Of a stretch of DNA of 64,000 nucleotides, positions 17,901 to 27,854 are shown in pieces. Every line of letters begins with the position of its first letter. The stretch's first letter is position 1. A model generated the notes under the pieces. That model saw nothing but the letters and a program-made list of their open reading frames with translations, was not told where the DNA came from and did not search any database. Made by a program: the position numbers and the translations under genes. The stretch is from Pectobacterium wasabiae CFBP 3304 (GTDB lineage Bacteria > Pseudomonadota > Gammaproteobacteria > Enterobacterales > Enterobacteriaceae), in contig NZ_CP015750.1 in assembly GCF_001742185.1 (NCBI RefSeq), positions 806,001 to 870,000 of the forward strand, given 5' to 3'.

Positions 17901-20900
17901 TGGGCAGGATCAAACTTAATCCGTACCGGCAGTGTATTACTAAAGAGACCGACATGCCTGTCGATATCATTGAGCTGTCCGAAACGTCCGGACACTGGCG
18001 ATCCGAACACCACGTCGTCAAACCCACTGTAAGCACTCAGCAACACGCCCCAGATACCTTGCATCACCGTATTGAGCGTTATCCCGTGTTGACGACACAA
18101 ACGCATGATGCCTTGCTCAAGTTCGGGTGGGACCCGTATATCGCACTCATGCACCGCCCCGTGTTGTGATGTTTCATCAAACAGTACAGTGGGACGTACA
18201 CCTTCCAGAACGTGCTGCCACCGCTGACGGGAAAGTGTGGCATCGCGTCGCGCCAGTTGACGCACGATATCCACATAGCGGGAACGCAGTGGCACCAATG
18301 CCGCAGCGCCACCGTGTAACACGGTGAACAGGTCGCGCAGCAGCACCGGGGTAGACCAGCCGTCCACGATCAGGTGATGGGCGTTAAGAAACAGCGTACT
18401 GCACGATGCATCGTCATGCCGTACCAGCACGGCATGCAGCATGGAAGACGGTTGATGGAAAAGATCGCGCGCCAACTCATCATGTTCCAACGCCAGCAGC
18501 GCATCCATCGTCTGTGATTCCGACAGCGCTGGCAGCGTATGCACGTCCAAGGGCCAGTAGATCGTATTGTCGTCAAGCTGAGGCACGATCTGTAACGGCA
18601 AGGGCGCGTGACGCGTATCGAACCGGGCAGCCAACTGAGGGTGCTGACGGACAACGCATTCAAGAGCCTGGCTAAGCTGCGCCGCATCCAGCGAACCGCG
18701 TAACGAAAGACGCGTCAGTGAATTGTAGCTTCCTTGGTTCGACGCCAATTCCGCATGAAACAGTAATCCCTGCTGAAGCGGCAACAGCGGCAGGACATCC
18801 GCCAGTGCGCCATAATGCTGGCTAAGTTGCGCCAGCGTATCATCGCTCACGCCCTCAAGCCCAATATCCGCCGCGACCAACGTCTCTTCCGCACGCTGCG
18901 GTTCGAGGGCGGCAAACGCCATCAGGTCGTCCACTGCCTGAACGAATCCCTGATGCAACGCGGTGATGGCCTGCTCGTCAAAAATCCCGTCGCCCCATCC
19001 CCAGTTGATCGCCAATCGAGGACCTGACGCCTGCTCATCGCAAAAAATGTTGATCTCAAGCGCGTGGCAAAGCGGCATATCATCATCCAGCGCGACAGCA
19101 AACGCATCGCGGAAGCGGTGTGACGTGCGCATCAGTGCCCATTCGTCATCTCCCGCCGTAAAGCGCCCCAGATAGTTAAACAAGATCTCAGGCGCATGCT
19201 GTTGTTCCAGCTCTGCCAGTTCGAGGCGGCCATCAGCATCCAGATAGCGCAATATGCCATAGCCAATCCCACGGTCGGGAACGGCGCGCAGCACCTGTTT
19301 CACTGCGCGAACGACCTGTAGAACCGCCGGTGTCGCGTCGGGTATCCAGCCAATGTTCACTGGATACTCTGCCGTCAACCAGCCGACGGTACGCGTCAGA
19401 TCGCTGCCGTCGTTCAGATCGGCACGGCCATGTGACTCCAGAGATAAACGCCATTGCGTGACGTCATAACACTGCGAACCGGCAAGCATTAACGCACTCA
19501 GCAATATTTCTTCCGTCTCGGCGCGATAACGCTGCGGTAATCTGGCGATCAGTGCATCCGTTTGACGGGCGTCGAGCAGGAGGCGCATTTCACGCCGTTG
19601 ATGCTGGCGATCGCTGGCGGGGTTCAACACCCTTGCCCCCAAACGCGGAACCGGGGATTGCAGCATACGCTGCCAAAATGGCCGTTCTGCCCGCCGCGCC
19701 GCACGCTGCGCCAGTAACGTGTCCGACCACGCGTGCAGGGTATACTCTTCTACTGCTAACTGAGGAATGTCACCCTTTATCAACGCGTCGGCGACAGATT
19801 GGAATTCCGCCAGCAGCACGCGCCATGAAACGCCATCAACCACCAGATGGTGCAACGCCAAAACCAGCCCTACAGCATGGCGCTGCGGGTGGCGCAGCAG
19901 CGTAGCACGCACCATTCTGCCCGCAGTGGGATCCAAATGCGCCACTGCCGCATCAAACGCCTGCTCTGCGCGGTGTTCAACGCTATCGTTCTCACCCAGC
20001 AGACAGTCGTCACAGTAGGCTTCCGTGGCATGGTGTAGCGGCTCGCCGACGACTAACTGCCGATCGCGGGTAAATGCCGCCAGCGCCGGATGAGCCTTGA
20101 CCAACAGGGACAACGCCTGTTCCACTTGCTCCACGCGCAGAGCCGGCGGCACACGCAATAAGACGCCATGTGCGAAACGTCGATTGATCCCGTGAGTCTG
20201 AGCGAACCAGTGCAGGATGGGCACGCCGTCAATCGGCCCCTGTCGATCCCGCATAGGCAACGACGGCGCAGAGAGTGTCATCGGCTGCATCGCCAGCGCC
20301 ATATTGGCTGGCGTTCGCTGAGAGAAAATTTCACGCGGTCGCAGCAGCCAACCGTGTTGGCGCATTCGCGTACCCAGCCCCATCGCTGAAATACTGTCAC
20401 CGCCCAGCGCAAAGAAATCATCGTCCGCCCAGACCTGCTCCACTCTCAATAATGAGGCTATCGACTGACAAATCTGTTTCTCTTGCTCGCTTTCCGGTTC
20501 ACGACCCACTCGCATGACGCCGCACTGAGGATCGGGCAGCGCCTGACGGTCAATTTTCCCATTGACGGTCAACGGTAACTCCGCCATGACCACCAACAGA
20601 GCAGGCACCATATAATCCGGCAGTTGCGCTGCCAACGAAGTCAGTAAACGCGACGAAATATCCGGGCTTTCACGTAACGATGCATCTGGTACGGAGCAGT
20701 AGCCAATCAGCCGGTTCGTCGCACCTAAAGGTTCAGCAATCACCACCGCAGTACTGACCTCAGGCAACGCAACCAATGCGTTTTCTATTTCGCCCAACTC
20801 GACACGGAATCCCCGCACCTTAATTTGGTGATCCACCCGTCCAATAAAGGTGAGCAGACCATCGCTACGCCAACGCATGACATCGCCGCTGCGGTAGATG

Positions 20901-23485
20901 ACACCGCCGGAGCCAAACGGATCGGCCACAAAACGGGTGGCGGTCAGCGAAGGCCGGCGTAAATATCCTCGGGCTATTCCGTCGCCAGCAATATACAGTT
21001 CGCCGGGCACCCCAGCGGGGACGGGACGCAACTGTTCATCTAACAACCAAATACGGGTATTGGCAACCGGCTGCCCCAGCACAGGCTGTGCCGCGCTAGT
21101 GACGCTCGCACCCAGCGTATCGACGGTGTATTCCGACGGGCCATAATAGTTATGAATTTCTATTCCCGTCTGCTGCCGCATCCGCTCCCATAAGCGAGGG
21201 GTCGCCGCTTCGCCGCCAATCATAATGAACGCGGGCTGATGATTCCCTACTTCTAACAGGCCGCTATCGATCATTTGCGAGAAGAAAGAAGGGGTGATAT
21301 CCAGTAGATCGACAGGTTCCTGATTCATCTGCTGCACCAGCGCCCACGCGTCGCGGCGTAACGTCTCATCAAAAATCCGCAGCTCGCTGCCCATCATCAT
21401 GCAAAACAGCGGTTCCCAGGACGAATCAAAGGAAAAAGAGGCGGTATGTCCGGCGCGCAGGCGGCGACCGTGACGTGAGGCAAAACGCGCTATCGCCGGG
21501 CCGAACAGGAACTGTTCATGGGAAAGCAGCAGGTTGAGTAGCCCAACATGCGTACTCATCACGCCTTTCGGGCGTCCAGTGGAACCAGACGTATAAATGA
21601 TATAGGCCAGGTGCTCGCCGCGCAGCGCACAGCGGCGCTCGGCATCACTGACTGAGTGCGTCGCCTGCGCCATGCACTCAGCCAGCACGATCTCGTCATC
21701 CAGACAGATAACATCAGACAACGCTGGCATTTGTGCGGCTACTGCACGGTGCGTCAGTACCATGACAGGCTGTGCATCTTCACACATCACAGTCAGGCGT
21801 TCGCGCGGATAGTCCAGATCCAGCGGCATGTAGGCCGCACCGCTGGCAAGCACGCCAAGGATCGCCACCACGGTATCGATCGAGCGCGGAACCCCTATCG
21901 CCACCACATCGTCAGCACCAATGCCTCGGCCAATCAGGAAACGGGCCAATTGCATCACGCGGTCCGACAATTCACGGTAGCTCAGAGACTGCACGCCACA
22001 GGCCACCGCAATCGTATCCGGCTGAGACGCAACCTGTTGTGAGAATCGCGCCAACACAGAAACCATTGACGTCGCTAATTCGGGACCACGACCCCATTCA
22101 GCCAGGCGCTGGCGCTCGTCAGCATCAACCAGCGCCAACTGCCCTATCGGCTGTTGTGGATGCTGCGTCAATTGACGCAGCAAATAATGGAGACGTGCCG
22201 CATGCCACTGCAACGTCTGCCGATCGTAACGCGCGGGATTCGCCACCAGTTCCAGATTCATGACGTCGTCATCAAAACCCAGAACAAACTCCAGATCGTC
22301 AATCGGCCCCATGGACAACGTATGCACCGTTGCGGGCGTGTCTCCCAGCACCAGACGATCGTGGTAAACTTTAAAATTGATAACAGGTCCGTAAAGCCCA
22401 TCACGCTGGCCGACCAAACCGAGATCGCGCCGCAGTTGTTCCGCCTCGTAACGTTGATGCCGACGCACGACGTTAATTTCATTGACGAGCGCCAGCGTGA
22501 CCTCTTTTATCGTCATGTCTGGCTGTAGTGTGAGCGATAGCGGCAACACGTTCACCACCGGCCCAACGGCGGAGAGCGCTGCCGATCCCATGCGGCGCAT
22601 AAACGGGAACCCCACCGATAATCGGGATTCACCGCTCATGCGGAAAAGATAGACGTACAACGCAGCCATCACCAGCTCTGCGGGTTGCACCTGCTGTATA
22701 TCCAAATCCGACAGGATGCTATCAAAACACACGCTCTCTGCGGAGACACGCTGATGCAGTGCGCGCTCCCTTGTTGCGGTGGCGACACACACGTCACTTG
22801 CCAGCGATACCGGAGCCGGCAGATCACGGGCATGTTCCTGCCAGAAGGCAGCCGCCCGCTGGCATGACATTGACGTCTGCCAGGACTGATATTCCTGCAC
22901 CACCTCCGCGAACGGTGTAAATGGCGTGGCCTGAAGCGTTCCCCCCGTGAGATGCGCGTTGTAAATATCCACGATCCTCTGGTTCAAGCGGTGGAAACTA
23001 AAGCCGTCCAGCAGAATATGGTGGTAACGTTGATACCACAGCCAACGTGCCGGTTGCGCACTAACCTGTACCACCACATGGCGGTATAGCGGCGATTCGC
23101 CATCCGCAGGCAAGTCGGCGGCCACATCGTCGTGAAATAATGCCCACGCCGCGTTATCGCCGTCTTCCTGTTTGCTAAAGTCGAGCCACTCCGGCGCGTG
23201 TACGTGCTGACCATCGATGCGACGCGGAATCTGTTGCACAGGTTCGCCCATTTCATTGAGTCCGAAATGGGCATGCAGCGTATCGGCCTCGGACAGCCCT
23301 TGCCGAATGGCCGCATCCAGCAGACGTGGGATGATGTCTCCCGATAACTCAATGACATGCGCCACCGTGAAGGCATTATGTTGGCTGGCGATTTGATCCG
23401 CGATCCAGATACCCGGCTGTGCCGCAACCAAAGGCAGTTCCTGATACGTCATCTCTTCTTCCGACAATAACTGTGTTTCAGACAC
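14918..23485 (-). CDS. cbsF: Two-module catechol siderophore peptide synthetase, CbsF/EntF-like
   Basis: A giant NRPS of about 2855 residues. Domains in order: C1 (HHILLDG, about 155-161; start LPLVAAQPGIW as in EntF); A1 (IIYTSGSTGRPKG near 630); T1 (FFALGGDSI, Ser1031); epimerisation domain (HHLVVDGVSWR near 1212-1222, LESHGR, DLTRTVGW, ILFNYLGRF); C2 (HHLIVDG near 1703-1709); A2 (VIYTSGSTGRPKG near 2153); T2 (LGGHSLL, Ser2561); thioesterase (GYSLGG, Ser2695, with His in YEHAD). A2 pocket residues read D V W H F S L V D, the serine code of EntF. A1 reads D S E D M G Y V D, with acids at two pocket positions, suggesting a cationic residue. The GTG at 23485 has AAGGA seven bases upstream; an ATG at 23452 with GGAAG is an alternative. 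Assembly line resembles that for chrysobactin (dihydroxybenzoyl-D-Lys-L-Ser). The product identity is inference. Confidence 0.93.
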   Translation of the reverse strand: MSETQLLSEEEMTYQELPLVAAQPGIWIADQIASQHNAFTVAHVIELSGDIIPRLLDAAIRQGLSEADTLHAHFGLNEMGEPVQQIPRRIDGQHVHAPEWLDFSKQEDGDNAAWALFHDDVAADLPADGESPLYRHVVVQVSAQPARWLWYQRYHHILLDGFSFHRLNQRIVDIYNAHLTGGTLQATPFTPFAEVVQEYQSWQTSMSCQRAAAFWQEHARDLPAPVSLASDVCVATATRERALHQRVSAESVCFDSILSDLDIQQVQPAELVMAALYVYLFRMSGESRLSVGFPFMRRMGSAALSAVGPVVNVLPLSLTLQPDMTIKEVTLALVNEINVVRRHQRYEAEQLRRDLGLVGQRDGLYGPVINFKVYHDRLVLGDTPATVHTLSMGPIDDLEFVLGFDDDVMNLELVANPARYDRQTLQWHAARLHYLLRQLTQHPQQPIGQLALVDADERQRLAEWGRGPELATSMVSVLARFSQQVASQPDTIAVACGVQSLSYRELSDRVMQLARFLIGRGIGADDVVAIGVPRSIDTVVAILGVLASGAAYMPLDLDYPRERLTVMCEDAQPVMVLTHRAVAAQMPALSDVICLDDEIVLAECMAQATHSVSDAERRCALRGEHLAYIIYTSGSTGRPKGVMSTHVGLLNLLLSHEQFLFGPAIARFASRHGRRLRAGHTASFSFDSSWEPLFCMMMGSELRIFDETLRRDAWALVQQMNQEPVDLLDITPSFFSQMIDSGLLEVGNHQPAFIMIGGEAATPRLWERMRQQTGIEIHNYYGPSEYTVDTLGASVTSAAQPVLGQPVANTRIWLLDEQLRPVPAGVPGELYIAGDGIARGYLRRPSLTATRFVADPFGSGGVIYRSGDVMRWRSDGLLTFIGRVDHQIKVRGFRVELGEIENALVALPEVSTAVVIAEPLGATNRLIGYCSVPDASLRESPDISSRLLTSLAAQLPDYMVPALLVVMAELPLTVNGKIDRQALPDPQCGVMRVGREPESEQEKQICQSIASLLRVEQVWADDDFFALGGDSISAMGLGTRMRQHGWLLRPREIFSQRTPANMALAMQPMTLSAPSLPMRDRQGPIDGVPILHWFAQTHGINRRFAHGVLLRVPPALRVEQVEQALSLLVKAHPALAAFTRDRQLVVGEPLHHATEAYCDDCLLGENDSVEHRAEQAFDAAVAHLDPTAGRMVRATLLRHPQRHAVGLVLALHHLVVDGVSWRVLLAEFQSVADALIKGDIPQLAVEEYTLHAWSDTLLAQRAARRAERPFWQRMLQSPVPRLGARVLNPASDRQHQRREMRLLLDARQTDALIARLPQRYRAETEEILLSALMLAGSQCYDVTQWRLSLESHGRADLNDGSDLTRTVGWLTAEYPVNIGWIPDATPAVLQVVRAVKQVLRAVPDRGIGYGILRYLDADGRLELAELEQQHAPEILFNYLGRFTAGDDEWALMRTSHRFRDAFAVALDDDMPLCHALEINIFCDEQASGPRLAINWGWGDGIFDEQAITALHQGFVQAVDDLMAFAALEPQRAEETLVAADIGLEGVSDDTLAQLSQHYGALADVLPLLPLQQGLLFHAELASNQGSYNSLTRLSLRGSLDAAQLSQALECVVRQHPQLAARFDTRHAPLPLQIVPQLDDNTIYWPLDVHTLPALSESQTMDALLALEHDELARDLFHQPSSMLHAVLVRHDDASCSTLFLNAHHLIVDGWSTPVLLRDLFTVLHGGAAALVPLRSRYVDIVRQLARRDATLSRQRWQHVLEGVRPTVLFDETSQHGAVHECDIRVPPELEQGIMRLCRQHGITLNTVMQGIWGVLLSAYSGFDDVVFGSPVSGRFGQLNDIDRHVGLFSNTLPVRIKFDPAQPLLTQLIQLQTQQILLIEHDDLGLGEIQQLAGIGTLFDTLLVVENYPDSHALSEATDALRCERISNRGYTHYPLTLLVLPGECLRLLLEYREGVPQPQCLVQRLMLLLEQLVTLPEAPLCAWTLQTPQEQALLARINQTDHPVPSGTLHGAVDAQARRTPESVALVDDMHRLTYRQVRSQTRLLAAQLVAAGVRPGDIVAVALPRSVRLSLALMAILEVGAAWLPLDTGYPDDRLALMVDDAAPRLIITASVLQSRFAPLADVLLLDTLIDERQPLLTDPIEVSPQQAAYVIYTSGSTGRPKGVVVSHQAIVNRLWWMQASYTLSCDDVVLQKTPCSFDVSVWEFFWPLMTGACLVMAPPESHRDPDALVQLINDYSVTTLHFVPSMLAAWVSALENRPREHIGCTSLRRVFCSGEALSRDLALSYQTLLPAPLHNLYGPTEAAVDVTYQPASGAALANCRTAGVPIGLPVWNTQLRILDSYLRPVPVGVAGDLYLCGVQLAEGYLRRPDLTASRFVADPFAHGERMYHTGDIARWQEEGTVEYLGRSDDQLKIRGQRIELGEIEQALSGLPGVAQAVVCARDLGTSGSGTPRGADARQLVAWVIVEDGVAQESDILHQALAQCLPAHMLPVSYVFMTRFPLSANGKLDRKALPAPVREQQGRLPESETERLLAACFSALLGRDTVYADDDFFALGGHSLLAMRLAADIRQHRQPALTVGQIMASRSVEKMAALLDGSGEIDREINSGTGEILPLRSGRGPALFCLHPASGFAWQYTGLLRYLKGSYPIVGLQSPRPQGTIASCATLDDMCERHLASIRRLQPQGPYYLLGYSLGGTIAQGIAARLQAAGEYVEFLGLLDTYPPEGQDWTGPSEEEARQEVAREQASFMSAAEDETDPQVRAEKAAMFNDIVANYRDAVRLLSAAQTRSYHGEATLFVATRTLPEEMDVQAVWAPYVHSLNVHPLPYEHADIISPASLETLGPLLQRLLTSLD

Positions 23486-23563
23486 GTTGTTTTCCTTACA
23501 CGACAAACAGAAAGAATCCCAAAAACGACTTACTGACGCTGAAGGCGTTTATGCTCCATCGGG

Positions 23564-23770
23564 CTATTGCAGGCTGGCAGGCCGCATATCCACCCAGTGG
23601 GTTTCGATATAAGTCATGCAGGCCGTTCGCGTGTCTGGGCCAATAACCTGACGCCATCCTGCAGGAACGTCGGCAAACGCAGGCCAGAGGCTGTATTGAC
23701 GTTGCGCATTCATTAGTACGTAAAATGTCAGACTGTCATTATCAAAAGGATTTTGCTGTTCCTGGCTCAT
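23564..23770 (-). CDS. MbtH-like NRPS accessory protein
   Basis: A 68-residue protein with the MbtH family pattern: NPFDN near the start, [14 protein letters not shown] and WVDMRP at the end. MbtH-like proteins bind adenylation domains and aid their folding or activity; E. coli YbdZ serves EntF. It overlaps the esterase gene by 29 bases and precedes the NRPS gene by 78 bases on the same strand. The ATG at 23770 is chosen; a GTG three codons upstream is also in frame. Confidence 0.93.
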   Translation of the reverse strand: MSQEQQNPFDNDSLTFYVLMNAQRQYSLWPAFADVPAGWRQVIGPDTRTACMTYIETHWVDMRPASLQ

Positions 23771-25091
23771 CGTCCTCACCTTGTTCCGTTTGTGTATGTT
23801 TATTTACTGCGTTGGCATCACTCAGTAACCAGCGAAACCCATCAATCAATCCGCCGCGCCAGCACAGGGTGTCGTGGCCCCCCGCATACTCGCGGTAATG
23901 GATCTGGTGTCCGGCATGGCACAACGCCTGATTCATCTGCCGATTGACGAATGCCATATCCGCTTCACGCGTTCCCACTTCCTGAAAAATAACCAAAGGA
24001 GAAACCGCCGAACGAGGCTGACGCGCCTGTGTGATCAACCAGCCCTCGTCTTGTTCTAAGTTTTCCGAAAAGTGGGTCACCCATTCCACATTCGGCCACC
24101 AAAACGAACCGGACTGCGTTAGTACCCGACCAAACCGTTGCGGCCAAAATATGCCAGCGAATAACGCCGACAGCCCGCCGTAACTCTGCCCAGAAACAAC
24201 CGTGCGATCGGGTTCGTCGCTGAAGGAGGCATACTGTTTAGCTAACGGTAATAGCTCTTCTTGTACCGCCAGCCAGAAGGCTTTATTGCACGTCAATTCC
24301 TGTTCGCGGTATGACATATCAATGACATCAATAAACAGCCAGACAGCCGGAGGCAGCGATGCACGACGCGTTTCCTCGTCCAGCGCCTGAAACAGCGGCA
24401 TCTCTTCTACCCATTTTTGCCCGTCCAGAATGATCGACAGAGGACGCTGCGACGGCGTTCCCCCTTCTCCTGTGGTATAGAGCCAAATGCGGCGAATATT
24501 GCCGAGTAAGGTGCTTTGCCAGGAAAACACGTGCAGCCGGGATGGATCCGCCTCCCCCGCCTGACCTACATCCAGCGCGCACCAGGCCGCTTGCGGCGGT
24601 GCGTCTGGCATATGCGCCGCCGAGAGCGACTCTCCCCAGTGCGTAATAAAGGGCTTAACCGGATTTAACGGATCGGCGATAGCATGCGGAAACAGCGAAC
24701 ACCACCATTCACGCTGCTCACACTCATCGGCGAAAACGGGCGGCAACTGCTCCCTACGGATTGGCAACAGGCTATAGCTGCCGCGCCAGTCGCTTTCGAT
24801 ATCCGTTGACCAATGCCAGACATCCGTTCCAGCCAAACGCTGTAGGCTTTGCGGCATAGTGCTGTGATGATCTGTCACACCGTTGATATCGATATAAACG
24901 CGCTGAATTGTAGAGTGTTGTTCGGTCCCTTCAGGATCGCGCCAGAAAAAAGTGATCTGCACCCGTTTCTCACCGCACGGCTCTACAACGGGGGTTCCTA
25001 TACGGGCTAAATCATGCCACCACCCCGCCTCTCCAACGAAGGGAGAAGCCAGCAGCGCAGCAGCACTGTGAATTATGTGTTTTTCCTGCAT
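23742..25091 (-). CDS. cbsH: Ferric-siderophore esterase/hydrolase, Fes/CbsH-like
   Basis: A 449-residue cytoplasmic protein with an N-terminal enterochelin-esterase domain ([10 protein letters not shown]) and a C-terminal alpha/beta hydrolase domain carrying [18 protein letters not shown], the nucleophile motif GQSYGG (Ser303) and GGHD with the catalytic His406. Fes hydrolyses ferric enterobactin to free iron; CbsH is the Dickeya counterpart for chrysobactin. The ATG at 25091 is chosen because AGAGG sits five bases upstream; a longer frame adds 19 residues. First gene of the minus-strand biosynthetic operon, reading away from the divergent Fur-type promoter. Somewhat longer than E. coli Fes. 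Confidence 0.9.
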   Translation of the reverse strand: MQEKHIIHSAAALLASPFVGEAGWWHDLARIGTPVVEPCGEKRVQITFFWRDPEGTEQHSTIQRVYIDINGVTDHHSTMPQSLQRLAGTDVWHWSTDIESDWRGSYSLLPIRREQLPPVFADECEQREWWCSLFPHAIADPLNPVKPFITHWGESLSAAHMPDAPPQAAWCALDVGQAGEADPSRLHVFSWQSTLLGNIRRIWLYTTGEGGTPSQRPLSIILDGQKWVEEMPLFQALDEETRRASLPPAVWLFIDVIDMSYREQELTCNKAFWLAVQEELLPLAKQYASFSDEPDRTVVSGQSYGGLSALFAGIFWPQRFGRVLTQSGSFWWPNVEWVTHFSENLEQDEGWLITQARQPRSAVSPLVIFQEVGTREADMAFVNRQMNQALCHAGHQIHYREYAGGHDTLCWRGGLIDGFRWLLSDANAVNKHTQTEQGEDDEPGTAKSF

Positions 25092-25542
25092 CAAGACCTC
25101 TCGCATCACCATACGTGCATTTTTTACAACCCTGTCACAACCTTGCAACCAATTAATTAATTTAATTATTTAGCGCTATTTTCACCCAAAAACAAGCAAC
25201 GCAAATCATATTGAGAATTATTTCTATTTGCAATAACATAAAAAATGAATAACGCTTTGCGTCACAGTTGGCAGGCGTTTTTTTGGCAGGTCATACGGGA
25301 TTTTTCCATACACAAAATTGCTCACCAAATGAGCAATAAAAAACAATTAATTGTTATTAGTGTATTTTTTTATTTTTTAACATGTTCTCTATCAAAAAAA
25401 TCGTACATTTTTTGGGTAATGAACACACCACCGATCTCTTGCTGTGGAGAGATTGTCGACGAAATCACACATCTAACCAAAGCACATAACGTTAAAAATA
25501 TTTTTTTCTACGCATAAAGAGCTTTCTTCTAAGGGATGAATC
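25092..25542. promoter_or_regulatory. Divergent promoter region of the siderophore island
   Basis: This 451-base AT-rich gap separates the cbsH-mbtH-cbsF operon from the receptor-entB operon. It should contain both promoters and includes a Fur-like box at 25212-25226. A 90-codon open frame runs through it on the plus strand but shows no family features and I do not call it. Confidence 0.65.
25212..25226. promoter_or_regulatory. Candidate Fur box at the siderophore promoter
   Basis: TGAGAATTATTTCTA compares with the 7-1-7 Fur pattern TGATAATnATTATCA: the left half matches at six of seven positions and the right half at four. Location in a divergent siderophore promoter supports it. Confidence 0.5.
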
Positions 25543-27753
25543 ATGAGTCGAACACACATAAAATCATTATCAAAGTTAACCAAAAGACCACAAACAATGT
25601 CATTGATGCCATCAGCATGTCGCCTGACATTGGCCTCACTGTTATTCACCTCACCGCTCGTCTATGCTGCCGGCAATGTTGAGGAAGATACGATCGTCGT
25701 CAACGCTACGGCTGGAGAGAGTGTTACCTCGCCGCTAAAGGGCATCGTGGCGAAACAAAGTGCCGCAGGAACCAAAACCAGCGCGGCACTGATCAAAACA
25801 CCACAAACCATCTCGGTCGTCACACGCGATCAAATGGATGCGCAAGCGGCGCAAACGGTATCCGATGCACTGAACTACTCAAGCGGGGCCTTTACCAACT
25901 ACCGTGGTTCGTCCAACCGCAACGACGAAGTAGTCGCACGTGGCTTTCGCTTTGCGCCGAAATTCCTGGACGGACTCAGCGGACAAAATGGCAGACTCGA
26001 TCCGTGGTTGTTGGAGCGAGTGGAGTTGGTGCACGGGCCAGCATCGGTGCTGTACGGTCAGGTTAATCCAGGAGGATTAGTCAGCATGACCAGCAAGCGG
26101 CCTACGGCGCAGGACATCCGCAAAGTAAAATTCAGCACAGGTAACCAGCACTTCGGTGAAGCTGCCTTTGATTTCGGCGGCGCACTCAGTGACGATCAAT
26201 CGCTGCTGTACCGGCTCAACGGGATCGCCAGTACCAAAAACGAGTTTGTCAAAGATTCCAAACAAAAACGCATCGCGGTGGCCCCCGCGCTCACCTGGCT
26301 ACCCAACCCTGATACCAGTTTTACCTTGCTGACCAGCTACCAAAACAATCCGGAAAATGGGTTCCGTAACTTCCTGCCCGCTTATGGCACCGTCTTTGCC
26401 ACCAGCGCCGGCTACATCCCTCACGATCTCAACGTGAGCAACCCAAATTATCACCAGTCAAAAAATGAACAAATTGCCATTGGCTACATTTTCGATCACT
26501 CATTCAATGATGTTTTCTCTTTCCAGCAGAACTTCAGATATTCTCAGATGAAAGAAAAATACAAATATCTGGTCTACACCATCGGCGGCAGTGCTACAGA
26601 TACCACCCTGTTGCGTCGTCAGCAGCGTGAAGAGACTAATGCGGATGAACTGGGAATCGATAACCAGCTCAAAGCGGATTTCGCTACCGGTGATGTTGAA
26701 CACAAAACCATTATTGGACTCGATTACAAATGGCAAAACACGGACTACAACTACTGGCGACGCGGAGGGGAGAAGGGAGACGCGTACAGCTTTGACTGGG
26801 CAAAACCTAACTACGGTAGCTCTTACCTCGTGCCTGACAGCGCACTGCCCTTAACGATTAGCACCAAAAAGAAACTCGATCAGGTAGGGGTTTACATTCA
26901 GGATCAGTTGGAATGGAATAACTGGAATCTGCTGCTGTCCGGTCGCCATGACTGGAGCGAAGTCAGGACGGTGGACCGTCTCAGCAATAATGATCTTGAT
27001 AAGCAGAACGACAGTAAATTCACTGGCCGCGCAGGCTTGCTGTATGCCTTTGATAACGGCATATCACCGTATATCAGCTACAGTACCTCATTCGAGCCAA
27101 CGCTGGAAAGCGGTGAGCCGGGTGCGGATCCATTCAAACCAACCACTGGCGAACAAAAAGAAGTCGGGGTTAAATTCCAACCGCAAGGTAGCAACACCGT
27201 ATTCACGGTATCGCTGTTTGAAATCAAACAGAAAAATATGGTCTTGCAAAACAGTGTAACTAAACTCAAAGAACAGGTTGGCGAAGTACGTTCACGGGGC
27301 GTGGAAACCGAGCTTCGTAGTCAATTAACGCCTGAAATTGAGTTTATGGCGGCGTACAGCTATGTCGATGCGGAGACAACAAAAAGTGTCAGCAACCAAT
27401 CCCCTGTCGGCAAAAAATTAGTTAGCGTCCCCGCGCACTCTGCCTCTGCTTGGGGTAGCTATAGCTTCCTCGACGGCGCATTGAAAGGCGCTAAGCTTGG
27501 TACTGGTGTTCGTTATATCGGCACCAGCTATGGTGATAGAGTTGAGGGCTATAAAGTCCCCGCCTACACTTTGTATGATGCGATGGCCAGTTACGATCTG
27601 GGCGAAGCCTCATCACGCTTGAAAGGCGCTGAATTACAAATCAACGTTAACAATCTCGCCGATAAAAAATACGTGTCATCCTGTGGCGGTGATACCGCCT
27701 GCTTCTATGGCAGTGGCCGCAGTATTGTCGCCAGCATCAACTACAACTGGTAA
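25543..27753 (+). CDS. fctA: TonB-dependent ferric siderophore receptor, FctA-like
   Basis: A 736-residue outer membrane receptor of the ferrichrome/FctA type. A signal peptide ends near LVYAA (42-43), followed by a TonB box DTIVV (49-53). The plug domain shows [36 protein letters not shown] and SMTSKRP. The barrel ends with a terminal aromatic (NYNW). AGGG precedes the ATG. It lies next to the biosynthesis operon and in front of entB, so it is the likely receptor for the siderophore made here. FctA is the ferric chrysobactin receptor of Dickeya; assignment as orthologue is inference. Confidence 0.9.
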   Translation: MSRTHIKSLSKLTKRPQTMSLMPSACRLTLASLLFTSPLVYAAGNVEEDTIVVNATAGESVTSPLKGIVAKQSAAGTKTSAALIKTPQTISVVTRDQMDAQAAQTVSDALNYSSGAFTNYRGSSNRNDEVVARGFRFAPKFLDGLSGQNGRLDPWLLERVELVHGPASVLYGQVNPGGLVSMTSKRPTAQDIRKVKFSTGNQHFGEAAFDFGGALSDDQSLLYRLNGIASTKNEFVKDSKQKRIAVAPALTWLPNPDTSFTLLTSYQNNPENGFRNFLPAYGTVFATSAGYIPHDLNVSNPNYHQSKNEQIAIGYIFDHSFNDVFSFQQNFRYSQMKEKYKYLVYTIGGSATDTTLLRRQQREETNADELGIDNQLKADFATGDVEHKTIIGLDYKWQNTDYNYWRRGGEKGDAYSFDWAKPNYGSSYLVPDSALPLTISTKKKLDQVGVYIQDQLEWNNWNLLLSGRHDWSEVRTVDRLSNNDLDKQNDSKFTGRAGLLYAFDNGISPYISYSTSFEPTLESGEPGADPFKPTTGEQKEVGVKFQPQGSNTVFTVSLFEIKQKNMVLQNSVTKLKEQVGEVRSRGVETELRSQLTPEIEFMAAYSYVDAETTKSVSNQSPVGKKLVSVPAHSASAWGSYSFLDGALKGAKLGTGVRYIGTSYGDRVEGYKVPAYTLYDAMASYDLGEASSRLKGAELQINVNNLADKKYVSSCGGDTACFYGSGRSIVASINYNW

Positions 27754-27760
27754 TCACGTC

Positions 27761-27792
27761 AACCGTAAGCAGGGTGACACCCGCTTACGGTT
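27761..27792. terminator. Long hairpin between receptor gene and entB
   Basis: AACCGTAAGC pairs perfectly with GCTTACGGTT, and inside it GGGT pairs with ACCC around GAC, giving a stem of about 14 pairs with one bulge. It starts eight bases after the receptor stop codon and has no T-run. It may stabilise the receptor mRNA or partly terminate before entB. Confidence 0.55.
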
Positions 27793-27854
27793 ACTCATGA
27801 ATAGACCCCTGTAGCGACAACGACTTGTGTTATCCGATACGAGAGAACAATGTG

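Noticed and set aside
25245..25517. 90-codon open frame in the receptor upstream region
   Set aside because: AT-rich promoter DNA with no ribosome site or recognisable protein pattern.
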